Source of the DNA: Halalkalibacter suaedae
GTDB lineage: Bacteria > Bacillota > Bacilli > Bacillales > Bacillaceae_D
Reading direction: 5' to 3'
DNA length: 64,000 nucleotides
Assembly: GCF_017939705.1 (NCBI RefSeq)
Contig: NZ_JAGKSQ010000013.1
Location: 1 to 64,000, forward strand
In this document: positions 42,649-55,510 of the stretch, piece after piece
How positions within the stretch are numbered: the stretch's first letter is position 1
Layout: each line of letters starts with the position of its first letter
Made by a program: the position numbers and the translations under genes
The notes under the pieces: model-generated
Databases searched by the model: none
What the model saw: the letters and a program-made list of their open reading frames with translations, nothing else
What the model was told of the DNA's origin: nothing

Positions 42649-43047
42649 ATGGTCATGACAGATCCAATTGCAGATATGCTTACTCGTATTCGTAATGCGA
42701 ACGTTGTTCGTCACGAGAAGCTTGAACTACCTGCTTCAAAGGTAAAGAAGGAAATTGCAGATATTCTTAAGCGTGAAGGTTTTATTCGTGATTATGAATA
42801 TATTGAAGATAACAAGCAAGGTGTAATTCGTATTTTCTTAAAGTATGGCGCAGCTAACGAGCGTGTTATCACTGGCCTTAAGCGTATTAGTAAGCCTGGT
42901 CTTCGTGTTTATGCGAAAGCTGGCGAACTACCACGTGTACTAGGTGGTCTAGGTATTGCTTTAGTTTCAACATCAAATGGTTTAATGACAGACAAGGATG
43001 CTCGTCAACAACAAGTGGGCGGAGAAGTATTAGCATACATTTGGTAA
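42649..43047 (+). CDS. rpsH: 30S ribosomal protein S8
   Basis: 132 residues. Central-domain assembly protein and, in E. coli, repressor of the spc operon. [41 protein letters not shown] and C-terminal GGEVLAYIW are near-identical to Bacillus. GGAAGGAGGTAAATA before ATG 42649. Confidence 0.98.
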   Translation: MVMTDPIADMLTRIRNANVVRHEKLELPASKVKKEIADILKREGFIRDYEYIEDNKQGVIRIFLKYGAANERVITGLKRISKPGLRVYAKAGELPRVLGGLGIALVSTSNGLMTDKDARQQQVGGEVLAYIW

Positions 43048-43080
43048 TAGGTTCCTTGAAATGAACGGAGGTGTACAAGA

Positions 43081-43617
43081 ATGTCTCGTATTGGTAAAAA
43101 GCCAGTAGAAGTTCCAAGTGGAGTAACAATTACGCTTGATGGTACGTTAATGACTGTTAAAGGTCCTAAAGGTGAACTTAAGCGTAACCTTCACGAAGAT
43201 ATGAAAATTAACATTGCTGAAAATGAAGTGACTGTTGAACGTCCTTCTGATGCTAAACTACACAAAGCACTTCACGGTACTACTCGTAGTTTAATTAGCA
43301 ACATGGTTGAAGGTGTAACAAAAGGTTTTGAACGTTCTCTTGAACTAATCGGTGTAGGTTATCGTGCTACAAAGTCAGGTCAAAAGCTTGTTCTTAACGT
43401 TGGTTACTCGCATCCAGTTGAAATCGATCCTGAACAAGGGATTGAAATTGAAGTACCTTCTAATACAAAAGTTATTGTTAAAGGTATTGATAAGGAACGC
43501 GTTGGTGCAACTGCATCTAACATCCGTTCTGTACGTTTACCAGAGCCTTACAAAGGTAAAGGGATTCGTTATGAAGGCGAATTTGTTCGTCGTAAAGAAG
43601 GTAAAACAGGTAAATAA
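43081..43617 (+). CDS. rplF: 50S ribosomal protein L6
   Basis: 178 residues, two tandem L6 folds near the factor-binding site. [17 protein letters not shown] and the C-terminal [25 protein letters not shown] are typical. CGGAGGTGTACAAG before ATG 43081. Confidence 0.98.
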   Translation: MSRIGKKPVEVPSGVTITLDGTLMTVKGPKGELKRNLHEDMKINIAENEVTVERPSDAKLHKALHGTTRSLISNMVEGVTKGFERSLELIGVGYRATKSGQKLVLNVGYSHPVEIDPEQGIEIEVPSNTKVIVKGIDKERVGATASNIRSVRLPEPYKGKGIRYEGEFVRRKEGKTGK

Positions 43618-43647
43618 TCACTAAAACACGGAAAGGATTGACGTTCA

Positions 43648-44010
43648 ATGATTACGAAGCCTAATAAAAATGCGGCACGTAAGAAGCGACATTTACATGT
43701 TCGTCGCTCAATCACTGGAACACCTGAACGTCCTCGCCTAAACGTATTCCGTTCTTCAAAGCATATTTACGCTCAATTAATTGATGATGTAAATGGTGTA
43801 ACACTTGCCTCTGCTTCTACTTTAGAAGCTGAAGTAGCTGGTGCAGATGTATCGAAGACAGAAGCGGCGAAACTAGTAGGTGGACTTGTAGCTAAGCGTG
43901 CTATAGATAATGGACATGAAGTAGTTGTCTTTGATCGCGGCGGCTATCTTTATCACGGTCGTGTAGCGACACTTGCTGATGCAGCCCGCGAGGCTGGATT
44001 GAAATTCTAA
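43648..44010 (+). CDS. rplR: 50S ribosomal protein L18
   Basis: 120 residues. 5S rRNA-binding protein together with L5. [34 protein letters not shown] and [26 protein letters not shown] are standard. GGAAAGGATTGACG before ATG 43648. Confidence 0.98.
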   Translation: MITKPNKNAARKKRHLHVRRSITGTPERPRLNVFRSSKHIYAQLIDDVNGVTLASASTLEAEVAGADVSKTEAAKLVGGLVAKRAIDNGHEVVVFDRGGYLYHGRVATLADAAREAGLKF

Positions 44011-44027
44011 AAAAGGAGGGAAAACGA

Positions 44028-44528
44028 ATGCGTCGTATTGACCCTAATACGTTGGAACTTGAAGAAAAAGTAGTAGCTGTCAATCGTGTTGCTAAAGTAG
44101 TAAAAGGTGGACGTCGTTTCCGCTTTGCTGCACTAGTCGTTGTAGGCGACAAGAATGGCCACGTTGGATTTGGTATGGGTAAAGCTCAAGAAGTACCAGA
44201 AGCTATCCGTAAAGCAGTTGAAGATGCAAAGAAAAACCTTATTGAAGTACCTGTTGTTGGTACGACAATCCCTCATGAGATTGTTGGTCACTTTGGTGCT
44301 GGCCGTGTCCTTCTTAAGAATGCTTCTGAAGGTACGGGAATTATCGCTGGTGGACCAGTTCGTGCTGTACTAGAACTTGCTGGTATCGGTGATATTCTTT
44401 CTAAATCACATGGTTCAAATAACCCAATCAACATGGTTCGTGCAACAATGGAAGGTCTTAAAGGCCTTAAGCGTGCTGAAGAAGTTGCCAAACTTCGCGG
44501 CAAATCCGTGGAAGAACTGTTAGGTTAA
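44028..44528 (+). CDS. rpsE: 30S ribosomal protein S5
   Basis: 166 residues. Fidelity protein at the mRNA entry. [42 protein letters not shown] is the double-stranded-RNA-binding-like domain; the loop [11 protein letters not shown] is where spectinomycin-resistance changes arise and looks wild type. AAAGGAGGGAAAACGA before ATG 44028. Confidence 0.98.
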   Translation: MRRIDPNTLELEEKVVAVNRVAKVVKGGRRFRFAALVVVGDKNGHVGFGMGKAQEVPEAIRKAVEDAKKNLIEVPVVGTTIPHEIVGHFGAGRVLLKNASEGTGIIAGGPVRAVLELAGIGDILSKSHGSNNPINMVRATMEGLKGLKRAEEVAKLRGKSVEELLG

Positions 44529-44541
44529 GGAGGGAAAGTAA

Positions 44542-44730
44542 ATGGCTAAGAAATTAGAAATTACCCTCACTCGTAGTCTTATTGGACGTCCACAAGACCA
44601 ACGTGTAACGGTGAACACACTTGGTTTACGTAAAATGCATCATTCAGTTGTTCAAGAAGATAATGCTGCGATTCGCGGTATGGTCAAAAAGGTATCTCAC
44701 CTTGTAACTGTTAAAGAAATAGAAGCATAA
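44542..44730 (+). CDS. rpmD: 50S ribosomal protein L30
   Basis: 62 residues. [53 protein letters not shown] is typical; present in bacilli though absent from many lineages. AAGGAGGGAAAGTA before ATG 44542. Confidence 0.97.
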   Translation: MAKKLEITLTRSLIGRPQDQRVTVNTLGLRKMHHSVVQEDNAAIRGMVKKVSHLVTVKEIEA

Positions 44731-44761
44731 GCATTACTTTTAAAAACAAGGAGGTGTCGAC

Positions 44762-45201
44762 ATGAAACTTCATGAGTTGAAGCCTGCAGAAGGATCACGT
44801 AAAGTTCGAAATCGTGTAGGTCGCGGTATTGGTTCTGGTAACGGGAAAACAGCAGGAAAAGGACACAAAGGTCAGAATGCTCGTTCTGGTGGAGGTGTAC
44901 GTCCAGGTTTTGAGGGTGGTCAAAACCCACTTTACCGTCGTTTGCCGAAACGTGGATTTACAAATCCAACTCGTAAAGAGTTTACAATTGTAAATCTTGA
45001 CGAACTAAACCGTTTTGATAAGGGTACAGAGGTAACTCCTGAACTTCTTATTGAAACTGGTGTAGTTAAGAACGTTAAGCATGGTGTTAAGATTTTAGGC
45101 AATGGAAATATTGAAAAAAGCCTAACTGTTAAAGCACATAAGTTTTCTGCTTCAGCGGTCGAAGCTATTGAAGCAGCTGGCGGAAAAACTGAGGTGATTT
45201 A

Positions 45202-45202
<1 letters not shown>
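44762..45202 (+). CDS. rplO: 50S ribosomal protein L15
   Basis: 146 residues. The glycine-rich N-terminal extension ([49 protein letters not shown]) threads into 23S rRNA. AAGGAGGTGTCGAC before ATG 44762. Its stop overlaps the secY start by one base (TTTAATG). Confidence 0.98.
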
Positions 45203-47962
<2,760 letters not shown>

Positions 47963-47980
47963 ATGTAGGTGATGGTTATT

Positions 47981-48289
47981 ATGAATGACTCTGGTCCAAG
48001 TCCGGAGATTGGTCAAATTGTACGAATTACAAAAGGTCGAGATATCGGTCAGTATAGCGTGATCGTTGAATTGGTTGATGACCGTTTTGTATGTATTGCT
48101 GATGGTGATATGCGTAAAATTGACCGAATGAAAAAGAAGAACCTTAATCACCTAGAGCTCGTTGATTACATTGCTGATGAAGTAAGCAATAGCTTTATAG
48201 AGACAGGACGTGTTACTAACGGAAAGTTACGTTATGCAATTACGAACTTTTTGGAGCAACACTCTGATTTACTGAAGGAAGGAGAGTGA
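47981..48289 (+). CDS. KOW-domain RNA-binding protein (RL14e-like, YbzG position)
   Basis: 102 residues. An N-terminal KOW/SH3-like segment ([53 protein letters not shown]) resembles eukaryote-type L14e. The C-terminal part ~65-102 ([32 protein letters not shown]) has no feature I recognise. Located between map and infA, as YbzG in B. subtilis. ATG 47981 follows TAGGTGAT; GTG 47969 is the alternative. RNA binding is inferred. Confidence 0.85.
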   Translation: MNDSGPSPEIGQIVRITKGRDIGQYSVIVELVDDRFVCIADGDMRKIDRMKKKNLNHLELVDYIADEVSNSFIETGRVTNGKLRYAITNFLEQHSDLLKEGE

Positions 48290-48293
48290 ATCC

Positions 48294-48512
48294 ATGGCAA
48301 AAGAAGATGTAATTGAGGTGGAAGGTACGGTTATTGAACCTCTTCCTAATGCGATGTTTCGTGTTGAATTAGAAAATGGTCATAAGATTCTTGCCCACGT
48401 ATCTGGGAAAATTCGTATGCATTTCATTCGAATCCTACCTGGTGATAAGGTGACAGTGGAACTTTCGCCTTATGATCTAACTCGTGGACGAATCACATAT
48501 CGATACAAATAA
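48294..48512 (+). CDS. infA: Translation initiation factor IF-1
   Basis: 72 residues, single OB-fold that blocks the A site during initiation. [72 protein letters not shown]-type sequence and size are exact. GAAGGAGAGTGAATCC before ATG 48294. Confidence 0.98.
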   Translation: MAKEDVIEVEGTVIEPLPNAMFRVELENGHKILAHVSGKIRMHFIRILPGDKVTVELSPYDLTRGRITYRYK

Positions 48513-48562
48513 AAATGTTGCGAGAGCGACTAGCAAGATGATCTATGATTATGTTGCTTAAA

Positions 48563-48582
48563 TCTGGTTAATTTTAACCAGA
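48563..48582 (+). repeat. perfect inverted repeat between infA and rpmJ
   Basis: TCTGGTTAA / TTAACCAGA with a 2-base centre. No T run. The 99-base gap holds no other recognisable feature; it may be a processing or pause hairpin. Confidence 0.5.
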
Positions 48583-48599
48583 CACTCCGTACCAAATAG

Positions 48600-48725
<126 letters not shown>

Positions 48726-48746
48726 ATTACAAGGAGGTGCACATAT

Positions 48747-49112
48747 ATGGCACGTGTTGCAGGTGTCGACATTCCACGTGATAAGCGTGTAGTTATTTCA
48801 CTTACGTATGTCTTTGGAATCGGCAAAGCTAAAGCATCGGCAGTTCTAGCTCAAGCAGGTGTATCTGAGGATACTCGTGTTCGTGACTTGACTGAAGAAG
48901 AATTAGGACGTATCCGTGAAGCTCTTGAAGCTCACACAGTTGAAGGTGATCTTCGTCGTGAAGTATCCCTTAATATTAAGCGTCTAATTGAAATTGGTTC
49001 ATATCGCGGAATCCGTCATCGTCGTGGATTACCGGTTCGTGGACAAAATTCTAAAAATAATGCTCGTACACGTAAAGGTCCTCGTCGTACAGTAGCTAAC
49101 AAGAAGAAGTAA
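48747..49112 (+). CDS. rpsM: 30S ribosomal protein S13
   Basis: 121 residues. Contacts the P-site tRNA and the 50S subunit. [26 protein letters not shown] is the N-terminus, and [28 protein letters not shown] the basic tail. CAAGGAGGTGCACAT before ATG 48747. Confidence 0.98.
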   Translation: MARVAGVDIPRDKRVVISLTYVFGIGKAKASAVLAQAGVSEDTRVRDLTEEELGRIREALEAHTVEGDLRREVSLNIKRLIEIGSYRGIRHRRGLPVRGQNSKNNARTRKGPRRTVANKKK

Positions 49113-49132
49113 GAAAGGAGGTAGCATAATAA

Positions 49133-49525
49133 ATGGCTAAGAAAACGAATACTCGTCCAAAGCGTCGTCAACGTAAAAATATTGAATCTGGTGTTGCTCA
49201 CATTCGCTCAACTTTCAACAATACGATCGTGACAATTACGGATACACACGGTAATGCTATTTCATGGGCAAGTGCTGGCGCATTAGGATTTAAAGGTTCT
49301 CGTAAATCAACTCCATTCGCGGCTCAAATGGCTGCTGAATCAGCTGCAAAAACAGCTATGGAACATGGTATGAAGGTAATTGAGGTTTCTGTAAAGGGAC
49401 CTGGTGCAGGACGTGAAGCGGCGATCCGTTCCCTGCAAGCTGTTGGTCTTGAAGTTAACATGATTAAAGATGTTACTCCAGTTCCACATAATGGCTGCCG
49501 CCCGCCAAAACGTCGTAGAGTATAA
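49133..49525 (+). CDS. rpsK: 30S ribosomal protein S11
   Basis: 130 residues. Platform protein near the mRNA exit. Ends in the invariant [37 protein letters not shown] before ATG 49133. Followed by the rpoA promoter and leader. Confidence 0.98.
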   Translation: MAKKTNTRPKRRQRKNIESGVAHIRSTFNNTIVTITDTHGNAISWASAGALGFKGSRKSTPFAAQMAAESAAKTAMEHGMKVIEVSVKGPGAGREAAIRSLQAVGLEVNMIKDVTPVPHNGCRPPKRRRV

Positions 49526-49537
49526 CAGAACTAAGTT

Positions 49538-49567
49538 TTGTATAGATTCCCCTAATTTGTCTATAAT
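49538..49567 (+). promoter_or_regulatory. internal sigma-A promoter of rpoA-rplQ
   Basis: TTGTAT, 18 bases, TATAAT, just after rpsK. Predicted start near 49574, so rpoA-rplQ can be expressed apart from the upstream ribosomal genes. Confidence 0.65.
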
Positions 49568-49615
49568 GGATAGAGCGATAACAGTCCTGTTGGCAAATTA
49601 GTGTATAGCTTGGAA

Positions 49616-49644
49616 ATTGCCTACTGGTTATCCGGTATGGCAAT
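49616..49644 (+). promoter_or_regulatory. hairpin in the rpoA leader
   Basis: ATTGCCTACTGG pairs with CCGGTATGGCAAT: 12 pairs with one bulged T, a G-U pair and a TTAT loop. Not followed by a T run. Sits in a 117-base leader between the predicted rpoA start and the binding site GAAGGAGG. Confidence 0.6.
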
Positions 49645-49690
49645 CCTTGCAGTCTACCGGAGTTCGACGTTTTGAAGGAGGGTTTGTTTA

Positions 49691-50635
49691 ATGATTGAAA
49701 TTGAAAAGCCAAATATTGAAGCGGTTGAAATAAGTGAAGACGCAAAGTATGGGAAATTTGTAGTTGAACCACTCGAAAGAGGTTATGGAACAACTCTAGG
49801 TAACTCCTTACGTCGTATTCTACTTTCTTCTTTACCTGGCGCTGCTGTAACATCTGTTCAGATTGATTCAGTATTACATGAGTTTTCTACAATTGAAGGT
49901 GTTGTAGAAGATGTAACTACGATTATCTTGAACTTGAAAAAGTTAGCTCTTAAAATCTATTCTGATGAAGAAAAGACGTTAGAGATTGACATTCAAGGAG
50001 AAGGAGTCGTTACAGCTGCTGATTTAACACATGACAGTGATGTTGAAGTGTTAAATCCTGACCTACACATTGCAACCCTTGCAAAAGGTGCACATCTTCA
50101 TATGCGTTTAATTGCAAAGCGTGGTCGTGGTTATGTATTAGCAGAAGGGAATAAGAATGACGAGCAACCAATTGGAGTTCTCCCGATTGATTCAATTTAC
50201 ACACCAGTTTCTCGTGTGAATTATCAAGTTGAGAATACGCGCGTCGGTCAAGTGACCAACTATGACAAACTAACTCTTGATGTCTGGACTGACGGAAGCA
50301 TTCGCCCTGAAGAAGCTGTTTCATTAGGGGCAAAGATCTTAACTGAGCATTTAAACATCTTTGTAGGATTAACGGATCAAGCGCAACATGCTGAGATTAT
50401 GGTTGAAAAGGAAGAAGATCAAAAGGAAAAGGTTCTTGAGATGACGATTGAAGAATTAGACCTTTCTGTTCGTTCTTACAACTGCCTAAAGCGTGCTGGT
50501 ATTAATACTGTTCAGGAACTTACTCATAAGTCTGAAGAGGATATGATGAAAGTACGTAATCTTGGTCGTAAATCATTAGAAGAAGTACAAGAGAAGCTAG
50601 GGGAACTTGGTCTAGGCCTTCGTAACGAAGACTGA
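49691..50635 (+). CDS. rpoA: DNA-directed RNA polymerase subunit alpha
   Basis: 314 residues. The N-terminal assembly domain ([29 protein letters not shown]) dimerises and binds beta and beta'; the C-terminal domain ([45 protein letters not shown]) binds UP elements and activators. Linker at about residues 225-245 is charged. GAAGGAGGGTTTG before ATG 49691. Confidence 0.98.
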   Translation: MIEIEKPNIEAVEISEDAKYGKFVVEPLERGYGTTLGNSLRRILLSSLPGAAVTSVQIDSVLHEFSTIEGVVEDVTTIILNLKKLALKIYSDEEKTLEIDIQGEGVVTAADLTHDSDVEVLNPDLHIATLAKGAHLHMRLIAKRGRGYVLAEGNKNDEQPIGVLPIDSIYTPVSRVNYQVENTRVGQVTNYDKLTLDVWTDGSIRPEEAVSLGAKILTEHLNIFVGLTDQAQHAEIMVEKEEDQKEKVLEMTIEELDLSVRSYNCLKRAGINTVQELTHKSEEDMMKVRNLGRKSLEEVQEKLGELGLGLRNED

Positions 50636-50712
50636 AATTAAGTAACAAAGCAAAACTCTGTTTCTTTCTGTGATCCATTCGTATTAGTAAGTGACAAGGG
50701 AGGGAAACGAAA

Positions 50713-51075
50713 ATGGCATACGCAAAATTAGGTCGTGATAGTTCTGGTCGTAAAGCTCTATTCCGTGATTTAGCTACTGACCTTATCATCAATGAACGCA
50801 TTCAAACAACGGAAGCGAAAGCGAAAGAGCTTCGTCCAATCGTTGAAAAAATGATTACTCTTGGAAAGCGTGGCGATTTGCATGCACGTCGTCAAGCTGC
50901 TTCATTTATTCGCAGAGAAGTTGCGAATGAGGAATCAGGACAAGATGCAATTCAAAAGCTTTTCTCTGACATTGCAACTCGTTATGAAGAGCGTCAAGGT
51001 GGTTATACACGCATCCTTAAAATTGGACCTCGTCGTGGAGACGGAGCACCAATGGTAATTATTGAGCTTGTATAA
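50713..51075 (+). CDS. rplQ: 50S ribosomal protein L17
   Basis: 120 residues. Near the tunnel exit. [61 protein letters not shown] is typical. AAGGGAGGGAAACGAAA before ATG 50713. Last ribosomal gene of the superoperon; terminator follows. Confidence 0.98.
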   Translation: MAYAKLGRDSSGRKALFRDLATDLIINERIQTTEAKAKELRPIVEKMITLGKRGDLHARRQAASFIRREVANEESGQDAIQKLFSDIATRYEERQGGYTRILKIGPRRGDGAPMVIIELV

Positions 51076-51109
51076 TTAATTTGATAGTAGTGTGAATAGA
51101 AGAGGCGAC

Positions 51110-51163
51110 AAAGGGCAAATCAGATCTGAGCAAGCATGCTCTGACTCTGGGCCCTTTTTTGTT
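51110..51163 (+). terminator. terminator after rplQ
   Basis: AAAGGGC (51110-51116) pairs with GCCCTTT (51151-51157) and encloses a GAGCA / TGCTC hairpin; six T follow. Ends the S10-spc-alpha cluster, although ecfA1 follows only 23 bases later without its own clear promoter, so some read-through is likely. Confidence 0.85.
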
Positions 51164-51185
51164 TGCTTTTTTTTGAGGTGAGGAC

Positions 51186-52022
51186 ATGTCTACCATTATC
51201 AAACTAGAGAATGTATCGTTTCAGTATGAATCATCTACTGATCAGATAGTAAGCGGGCTCTCATTAGCTATTCAAGAAAATGATTGGGTCTCAATTGTCG
51301 GCCGAAATGGGTCCGGCAAGTCTACTTTTGCTCGCCTTTTAAATGGACTGCTGCTCCCTGCTGATGGAACAGTCTTAGTTGAAGAGAAGGCGACACATGA
51401 TGAGGAGCTTTTGTGGGAAATTCGTCAGACAGTTGGAATGGTTTTTCAAAATCCAGAAAATCAATTTGTTTCAACGATTGTTGAGGATGACCTTGCTTTT
51501 GGCTTAGAGAATATAGGAATGGACCGCTTAGAGATTAAAGAACGGATTGACAAGTACTCTAAATTAATTGGAATCTCCCATCTTCTTGAATCTGAACCAC
51601 ATCGCCTGTCCGGGGGACAAAAGCAAAGGGTAGCGATTGCTGGGGTGATGGCGATGCAACCAAATATCATTGTCTTTGATGAGGCAACATCGATGTTAGA
51701 TCCTGGTGGTCGATCTGAAGTGTTAGAAACAATGAAGATGCTCCACCAGCAAGGAACAACGATTATTTCTATTACACATGATATGGATGAAGCAATACTA
51801 GGAAATCGTATTCTCTTATTTGATCAAGGCACTCTTCAGGTCGATACAACCCCTCGTGAATTCTTTTCAAATTCAGATATTCCGTTAAATGCAGGTTTAT
51901 CATTACCATTTCCGGTTTTAATGCAAAGACAACTTGAAGAAAAGGGACTATCGTTTAAAACGTGTTGTCTGTCGGAAGAGGAGTTGATCGCGGAGCTATG
52001 GACATCATATTCAACAATGTAA
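51186..52022 (+). CDS. ecfA1: ECF transporter ATPase EcfA1
   Basis: 278 residues. ABC ATPase of the shared energy-coupling module for vitamin uptake (with EcfA2, EcfT and separately encoded S components). Walker A is GRNGSGKST (~40-48), signature LSGGQKQRVAIAG and Walker B IIVFDEATSMLD. GAGGTGAGGAC before ATG 51186. Its end overlaps ecfA2 by 25 bases. Confidence 0.95.
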   Translation: MSTIIKLENVSFQYESSTDQIVSGLSLAIQENDWVSIVGRNGSGKSTFARLLNGLLLPADGTVLVEEKATHDEELLWEIRQTVGMVFQNPENQFVSTIVEDDLAFGLENIGMDRLEIKERIDKYSKLIGISHLLESEPHRLSGGQKQRVAIAGVMAMQPNIIVFDEATSMLDPGGRSEVLETMKMLHQQGTTIISITHDMDEAILGNRILLFDQGTLQVDTTPREFFSNSDIPLNAGLSLPFPVLMQRQLEEKGLSFKTCCLSEEELIAELWTSYSTM

Positions 52023-52864
52023 GTCATTCCTATATGAAGGGAACCTCGCTTGAAAAAAAAGCACTCAATCAGTTGAACATTTCAATTCCTTCAGGCTCTT
52101 TTACAGTAGTCATTGGGAAAACAGGTTCAGGCAAATCAACCTTTATTCAGCATGTCAATGGTCTGATAAAGCCGACAGAAGGACATATTAAGGTTGGACA
52201 ATATCGACTCAGTGCTAAAGAAAAACGGATGGATATGCGTTCTCTAAGGCAGGACGTAGCTCTCCTATTTCAATATCCAGAGCATCAATTATTTGAAGAG
52301 ACTGTTGAAAGGGATATTTGTTTTGGTCCGTTAAACTTTGGTCTTTCAGCAGAAGAAGCGAAAGTGAGAGCTCTTGAGTCGCTTGCATTAGTTGGCTTAC
52401 CTGAAACGATTCTTGGGGATTCTCCTTTTCATTTAAGTGGTGGCCAGATGCGAAGAGTGGCTATTGCAGGGGTGTTAGCGAGTCGTCCTAAGGTTCTATT
52501 ACTAGATGAACCTACAGCGAGCTTAGACCCTCAAGGAAGCCAAGAGATAATGGATATGTTTAAAGAATACCAGAGGACAAATGGAGCGACAATCATCCTC
52601 GTTACACATCAAATGGAACATGCCGTTAATTATGCTGATTCTATTATAGTAATGAATGATGGTGAGATTGTATTAAACGGTGATCGCGATCAGGTGTTTG
52701 GTCAATCTGCTATTTTGCAATCACTTGGTCTTGAATTACCTGATTCTTTACGTTTTATCAAGAAATTCGCAAATGCCTTCTCATTGGCAGATGTACCATC
52801 GTACTATCAGCGTGATGAAGTTGCTAGTTATATTGCTAAGTATATAAGGTCAAAGGAGGGATAG
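51998..52864 (+). CDS. ecfA2: ECF transporter ATPase EcfA2
   Basis: 288 residues. Walker A GKTGSGKST, signature LSGGQMRRVAIAG, Walker B VLLLDEPTASLD. It pairs with EcfA1 as a heterodimer. ATG 51998 (MDIIFNNVSHSY) is chosen over a start at 51962 because of GGAAGAGGAG about 18 bases upstream and the conserved N-terminus. Translation is coupled to ecfA1 through the overlap. Confidence 0.94.
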   Translation: MDIIFNNVSHSYMKGTSLEKKALNQLNISIPSGSFTVVIGKTGSGKSTFIQHVNGLIKPTEGHIKVGQYRLSAKEKRMDMRSLRQDVALLFQYPEHQLFEETVERDICFGPLNFGLSAEEAKVRALESLALVGLPETILGDSPFHLSGGQMRRVAIAGVLASRPKVLLLDEPTASLDPQGSQEIMDMFKEYQRTNGATIILVTHQMEHAVNYADSIIVMNDGEIVLNGDRDQVFGQSAILQSLGLELPDSLRFIKKFANAFSLADVPSYYQRDEVASYIAKYIRSKEG

Positions 52865-52870
52865 TTTCAG

Positions 52871-53671
52871 ATGTTCCAACATGTACTCATCGGGCAGTAC
52901 ATTGCCGGTCATTCCATTCTTCATAGACTTGACCCTCGCTCTAAATTACTTGGCGTGATGGTCCTTGTGATTATCATCTTCTTTGCAACCAACTGGTATG
53001 CAACTGGCTTTGTTTTATTTTTCACGCTCATGTTGATCTTTTTATCAAGAATTTCGGCTTCCTTTTTTTTAAAAGCGATTAAGCCTATCCTCATATTTGT
53101 CATTTTTGCATTCATTCTTCAGCTTTTTACGTATCGGGAAGGCTCGATCATTTATGAGGGCATTTACCTAACAATAACAGAAGAGGGATTAAGGGAAGGT
53201 TTCTTTATTGTTGTCCGGCTTCTAGCGATTGTTATTCTTACTTCACTGGTTACGTTGACGACGAGACCTATTATTCTGACAGATGGCTTAGAGGCTTTGT
53301 TACAGCCCTTTAAGAAGCTCAAATTACCGTCACATGAGATTGCTTTAATGATTTCTATTGCATTACGTTTTATCCCAACGCTCTTTGAAGAAACAGAACG
53401 GCTGATGAAGGCACAGATGTCTCGAGGGGTTAGTTATACATCTGGACCTTGGAAGAAGCGAATTCTCGCTCTAATTTCTCTGTTAGTTCCTCTGTTTGTA
53501 CATTCCTTTAAGCGTGCTGAGGATTTAGCACTAGCGATGGATGCTAGAGCATACAGGGGTGGAGTTGGTCGATCAAAGTATCGAGAGCTCTCCTGGAAAT
53601 CAATTGATACGATCGCAATTGGAATTGTTCTACTCACTGGGACAATCATTATATTGTTACGTTTTGCGTAA
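52871..53671 (+). CDS. ecfT: ECF transporter transmembrane subunit EcfT
   Basis: 266 residues. About five to six membrane segments. The two short Ala-Arg-Gly-type coupling motifs characteristic of EcfT appear as SRG (residues ~183-185 in KAQMSRGVSY) and ARAYRGGVGRSKY. It connects EcfA1A2 to various S components, none of which is in this window. AAGGAGGGATAG before ATG 52871. Confidence 0.95.
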   Translation: MFQHVLIGQYIAGHSILHRLDPRSKLLGVMVLVIIIFFATNWYATGFVLFFTLMLIFLSRISASFFLKAIKPILIFVIFAFILQLFTYREGSIIYEGIYLTITEEGLREGFFIVVRLLAIVILTSLVTLTTRPIILTDGLEALLQPFKKLKLPSHEIALMISIALRFIPTLFEETERLMKAQMSRGVSYTSGPWKKRILALISLLVPLFVHSFKRAEDLALAMDARAYRGGVGRSKYRELSWKSIDTIAIGIVLLTGTIIILLRFA

Positions 53672-53684
53672 GGAGTTGTTTGTC

Positions 53685-54434
53685 TTGAGGATTGCTATCC
53701 TACTTACCTATGAAGGTACTGGCTTTTCTGGTTATCAGGTTCAGCCAGGGAAACGGACCGTTCAAGGGGAAATTGAACGTGGTTTATTGTCGCTGCATAA
53801 AGGACAGTATGTCAAAGTAACTTCATCTGGAAGAACAGATGCAGGTGTACATGCAAGAGGTCAGATTATCCACTTTGACACAGACCTCCCTATTCCCGCA
53901 GAAAGATGGCCACATGCTCTGAATGCTTGCTTACCTAATGATATTAGGGCAATGAAGGCAACACCCGTAAATAACGAATTTCATGCACGATATGATGCAA
54001 TAGGTAAGGAGTATCGTTACCGCATCTTAATCGGAAGGAATGGCGACGTATTTAGAAGAAATCTGACCTTTCAAGTAACTAACCCTTTAGCTGTGGATCA
54101 AATGAGAGAAGCCTCCTTAGTTTTACTTGGGGAACATGACTTCTCATCTTTTTGTGCGGCCAATACGAGTGTCGTTGATAAAGTCCGTACGATAACGGAT
54201 ATTGTCATCAAAGAAGAAGAGGATGAGCTTGTTTTTATCGTGAGAGGGAATGGGTTCCTATATAATATGGTTCGAATTATTGTCGGTACATTGCTTGAAG
54301 TTGGAGCAGGCAAGAAACAAGTTAGTGAAGTAAGAGAAATCCTTGAAAAAAAGGATCGAACCAAGGCTGGTAAGACAGCTCCGGCACAAGGTCTATACCT
54401 TTGGAAGGTTCATTATAAGGATGTCATAATTTAA
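53685..54434 (+). CDS. truA: tRNA pseudouridine(38-40) synthase TruA
   Basis: 249 residues. Converts U38-U40 of tRNA anticodon arms. The catalytic aspartate lies in SGRTDAGVHARGQIIHFD (~residue 54). TTG 53685 with AAGGAGTTG upstream gives MRIAILLTYEGTGFSGYQVQPG; the longer frame from 53541 overlaps ecfT out of phase. No obvious terminator after it; the L13 promoter follows 36 bases later. Confidence 0.94.
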   Translation: MRIAILLTYEGTGFSGYQVQPGKRTVQGEIERGLLSLHKGQYVKVTSSGRTDAGVHARGQIIHFDTDLPIPAERWPHALNACLPNDIRAMKATPVNNEFHARYDAIGKEYRYRILIGRNGDVFRRNLTFQVTNPLAVDQMREASLVLLGEHDFSSFCAANTSVVDKVRTITDIVIKEEEDELVFIVRGNGFLYNMVRIIVGTLLEVGAGKKQVSEVREILEKKDRTKAGKTAPAQGLYLWKVHYKDVII

Positions 54435-54470
54435 CTGTATATTAACAACGATGCCTAGTGTAACATTTTG

Positions 54471-54499
54471 TTGACATTAAGTTTTTAATATTATATGAT
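54471..54499 (+). promoter_or_regulatory. sigma-A promoter of rplM-rpsI
   Basis: Perfect TTGACA, 17 bases, TATGAT; predicted start near 54506. Confidence 0.85.
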
Positions 54500-54505
54500 G
54501 TTAGA

Positions 54506-54600
54506 TGGTAATTCCAAAAACCCACTAGCCCCGGGTTCAGGAATGGTTACACTAGACACTGTTTAAAAACTATCTTGCAAAATTTGAAAGTGATTGTTCT
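54506..54600 (+). promoter_or_regulatory. L13 leader RNA
   Basis: A ~95-base leader between the rplM promoter and its binding site. Its position and the GC-rich core CCACTAGCCCCGGGTTCAGG fit the Bacillus L13 leader, an autoregulatory RNA recognised upstream of rplM. The fold was not computed. Confidence 0.6.
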
Positions 54601-54615
54601 TTAGGAGGGAAAATC

Positions 54616-55053
54616 ATGCGTACAACATATATGGCAAAGCCAAACGAAGTTGAGCGTAAGTGGTACGTTGTAGACGCTGAAGGCCAAACTCTTGGTCGTT
54701 TAGCATCAGAAGTTGCATCAATTCTTCGTGGGAAGATGAAGCCAACTTTTACACCACACGTTGACACTGGTGATAATGTAATTATCATTAATGCAGAGAA
54801 AATTGAATTAACTGGTAACAAATTAAGAGACAAGATTTACTATCGTCACACAAATCACCCAGGTGGTTTGAAGCAAACAACTGCTGGCGATATGCGTGCT
54901 ACGAAGCCTGAGCGCATGCTTGAGCTAGCAATCAAAGGTATGCTTCCAAAGAATACTCTTGGACGTGCACAAGGAATGAAGCTACATGTATATGCGGGTA
55001 GCGAACACAAACATCAAGCTCAAAAACCAGAAGTTTACACACTTCGCGGTTAA
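54616..55053 (+). CDS. rplM: 50S ribosomal protein L13
   Basis: 145 residues. Early-assembly protein. [50 protein letters not shown] and [21 protein letters not shown] are standard. TTAGGAGGGAAAATC before ATG 54616. Co-transcribed with rpsI (19-base gap). Confidence 0.98.
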   Translation: MRTTYMAKPNEVERKWYVVDAEGQTLGRLASEVASILRGKMKPTFTPHVDTGDNVIIINAEKIELTGNKLRDKIYYRHTNHPGGLKQTTAGDMRATKPERMLELAIKGMLPKNTLGRAQGMKLHVYAGSEHKHQAQKPEVYTLRG

Positions 55054-55072
55054 TCGATAGGAGGGTATTAAT

Positions 55073-55465
55073 TTGGCACAAGTACAATATTACGGTACAG
55101 GTCGTCGTAAGCACTCAGTTGCTCGCGTTCGTCTATTACCAGGCGACGGTCAAATCGTTGTTAACGGTCGCGAATTAGATGAGTATTTTAATCTTGAAAC
55201 ATTAAAGCTTATTGTTAAGCAACCACTTGTAGAAACTGGCGTTGAAGGTCAATATGACGTTCACGTTAATGTTGATGGTGGTGGGTACACAGGACAAGCG
55301 GGTGCAATCCGTCACGGTGTAGCACGTGCTCTACTTAAAGTAGATCCTGATAACCGTCCTTCATTAAAGACTGCAGGTTTCTTAACTCGTGATGCTCGTA
55401 TGAAAGAACGTAAGAAATACGGTCTTAAAGCAGCACGTCGTGCACCTCAGTTCTCAAAGCGTTAA
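55073..55465 (+). CDS. rpsI: 30S ribosomal protein S9
   Basis: 130 residues. Its C-terminal tail (RRAPQFSKR) reaches the P-site t[26 protein letters not shown] and [18 protein letters not shown] are typical. TTG start 55073 with ATAGGAGGGTATTAAT upstream. Confidence 0.98.
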   Translation: MAQVQYYGTGRRKHSVARVRLLPGDGQIVVNGRELDEYFNLETLKLIVKQPLVETGVEGQYDVHVNVDGGGYTGQAGAIRHGVARALLKVDPDNRPSLKTAGFLTRDARMKERKKYGLKAARRAPQFSKR

Positions 55466-55475
55466 TACAAGACAC

Positions 55476-55510
55476 AAGGCTCTCATCCATTTGGATGGGG
55501 GTCTTTTTTA
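55476..55510 (+). terminator. terminator of rplM-rpsI
   Basis: Thirteen-pair stem (several G-U pairs) AAGGCTCTCATCC / GGATGGGGGTCTT with ATTT loop and six T. Confidence 0.88.
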
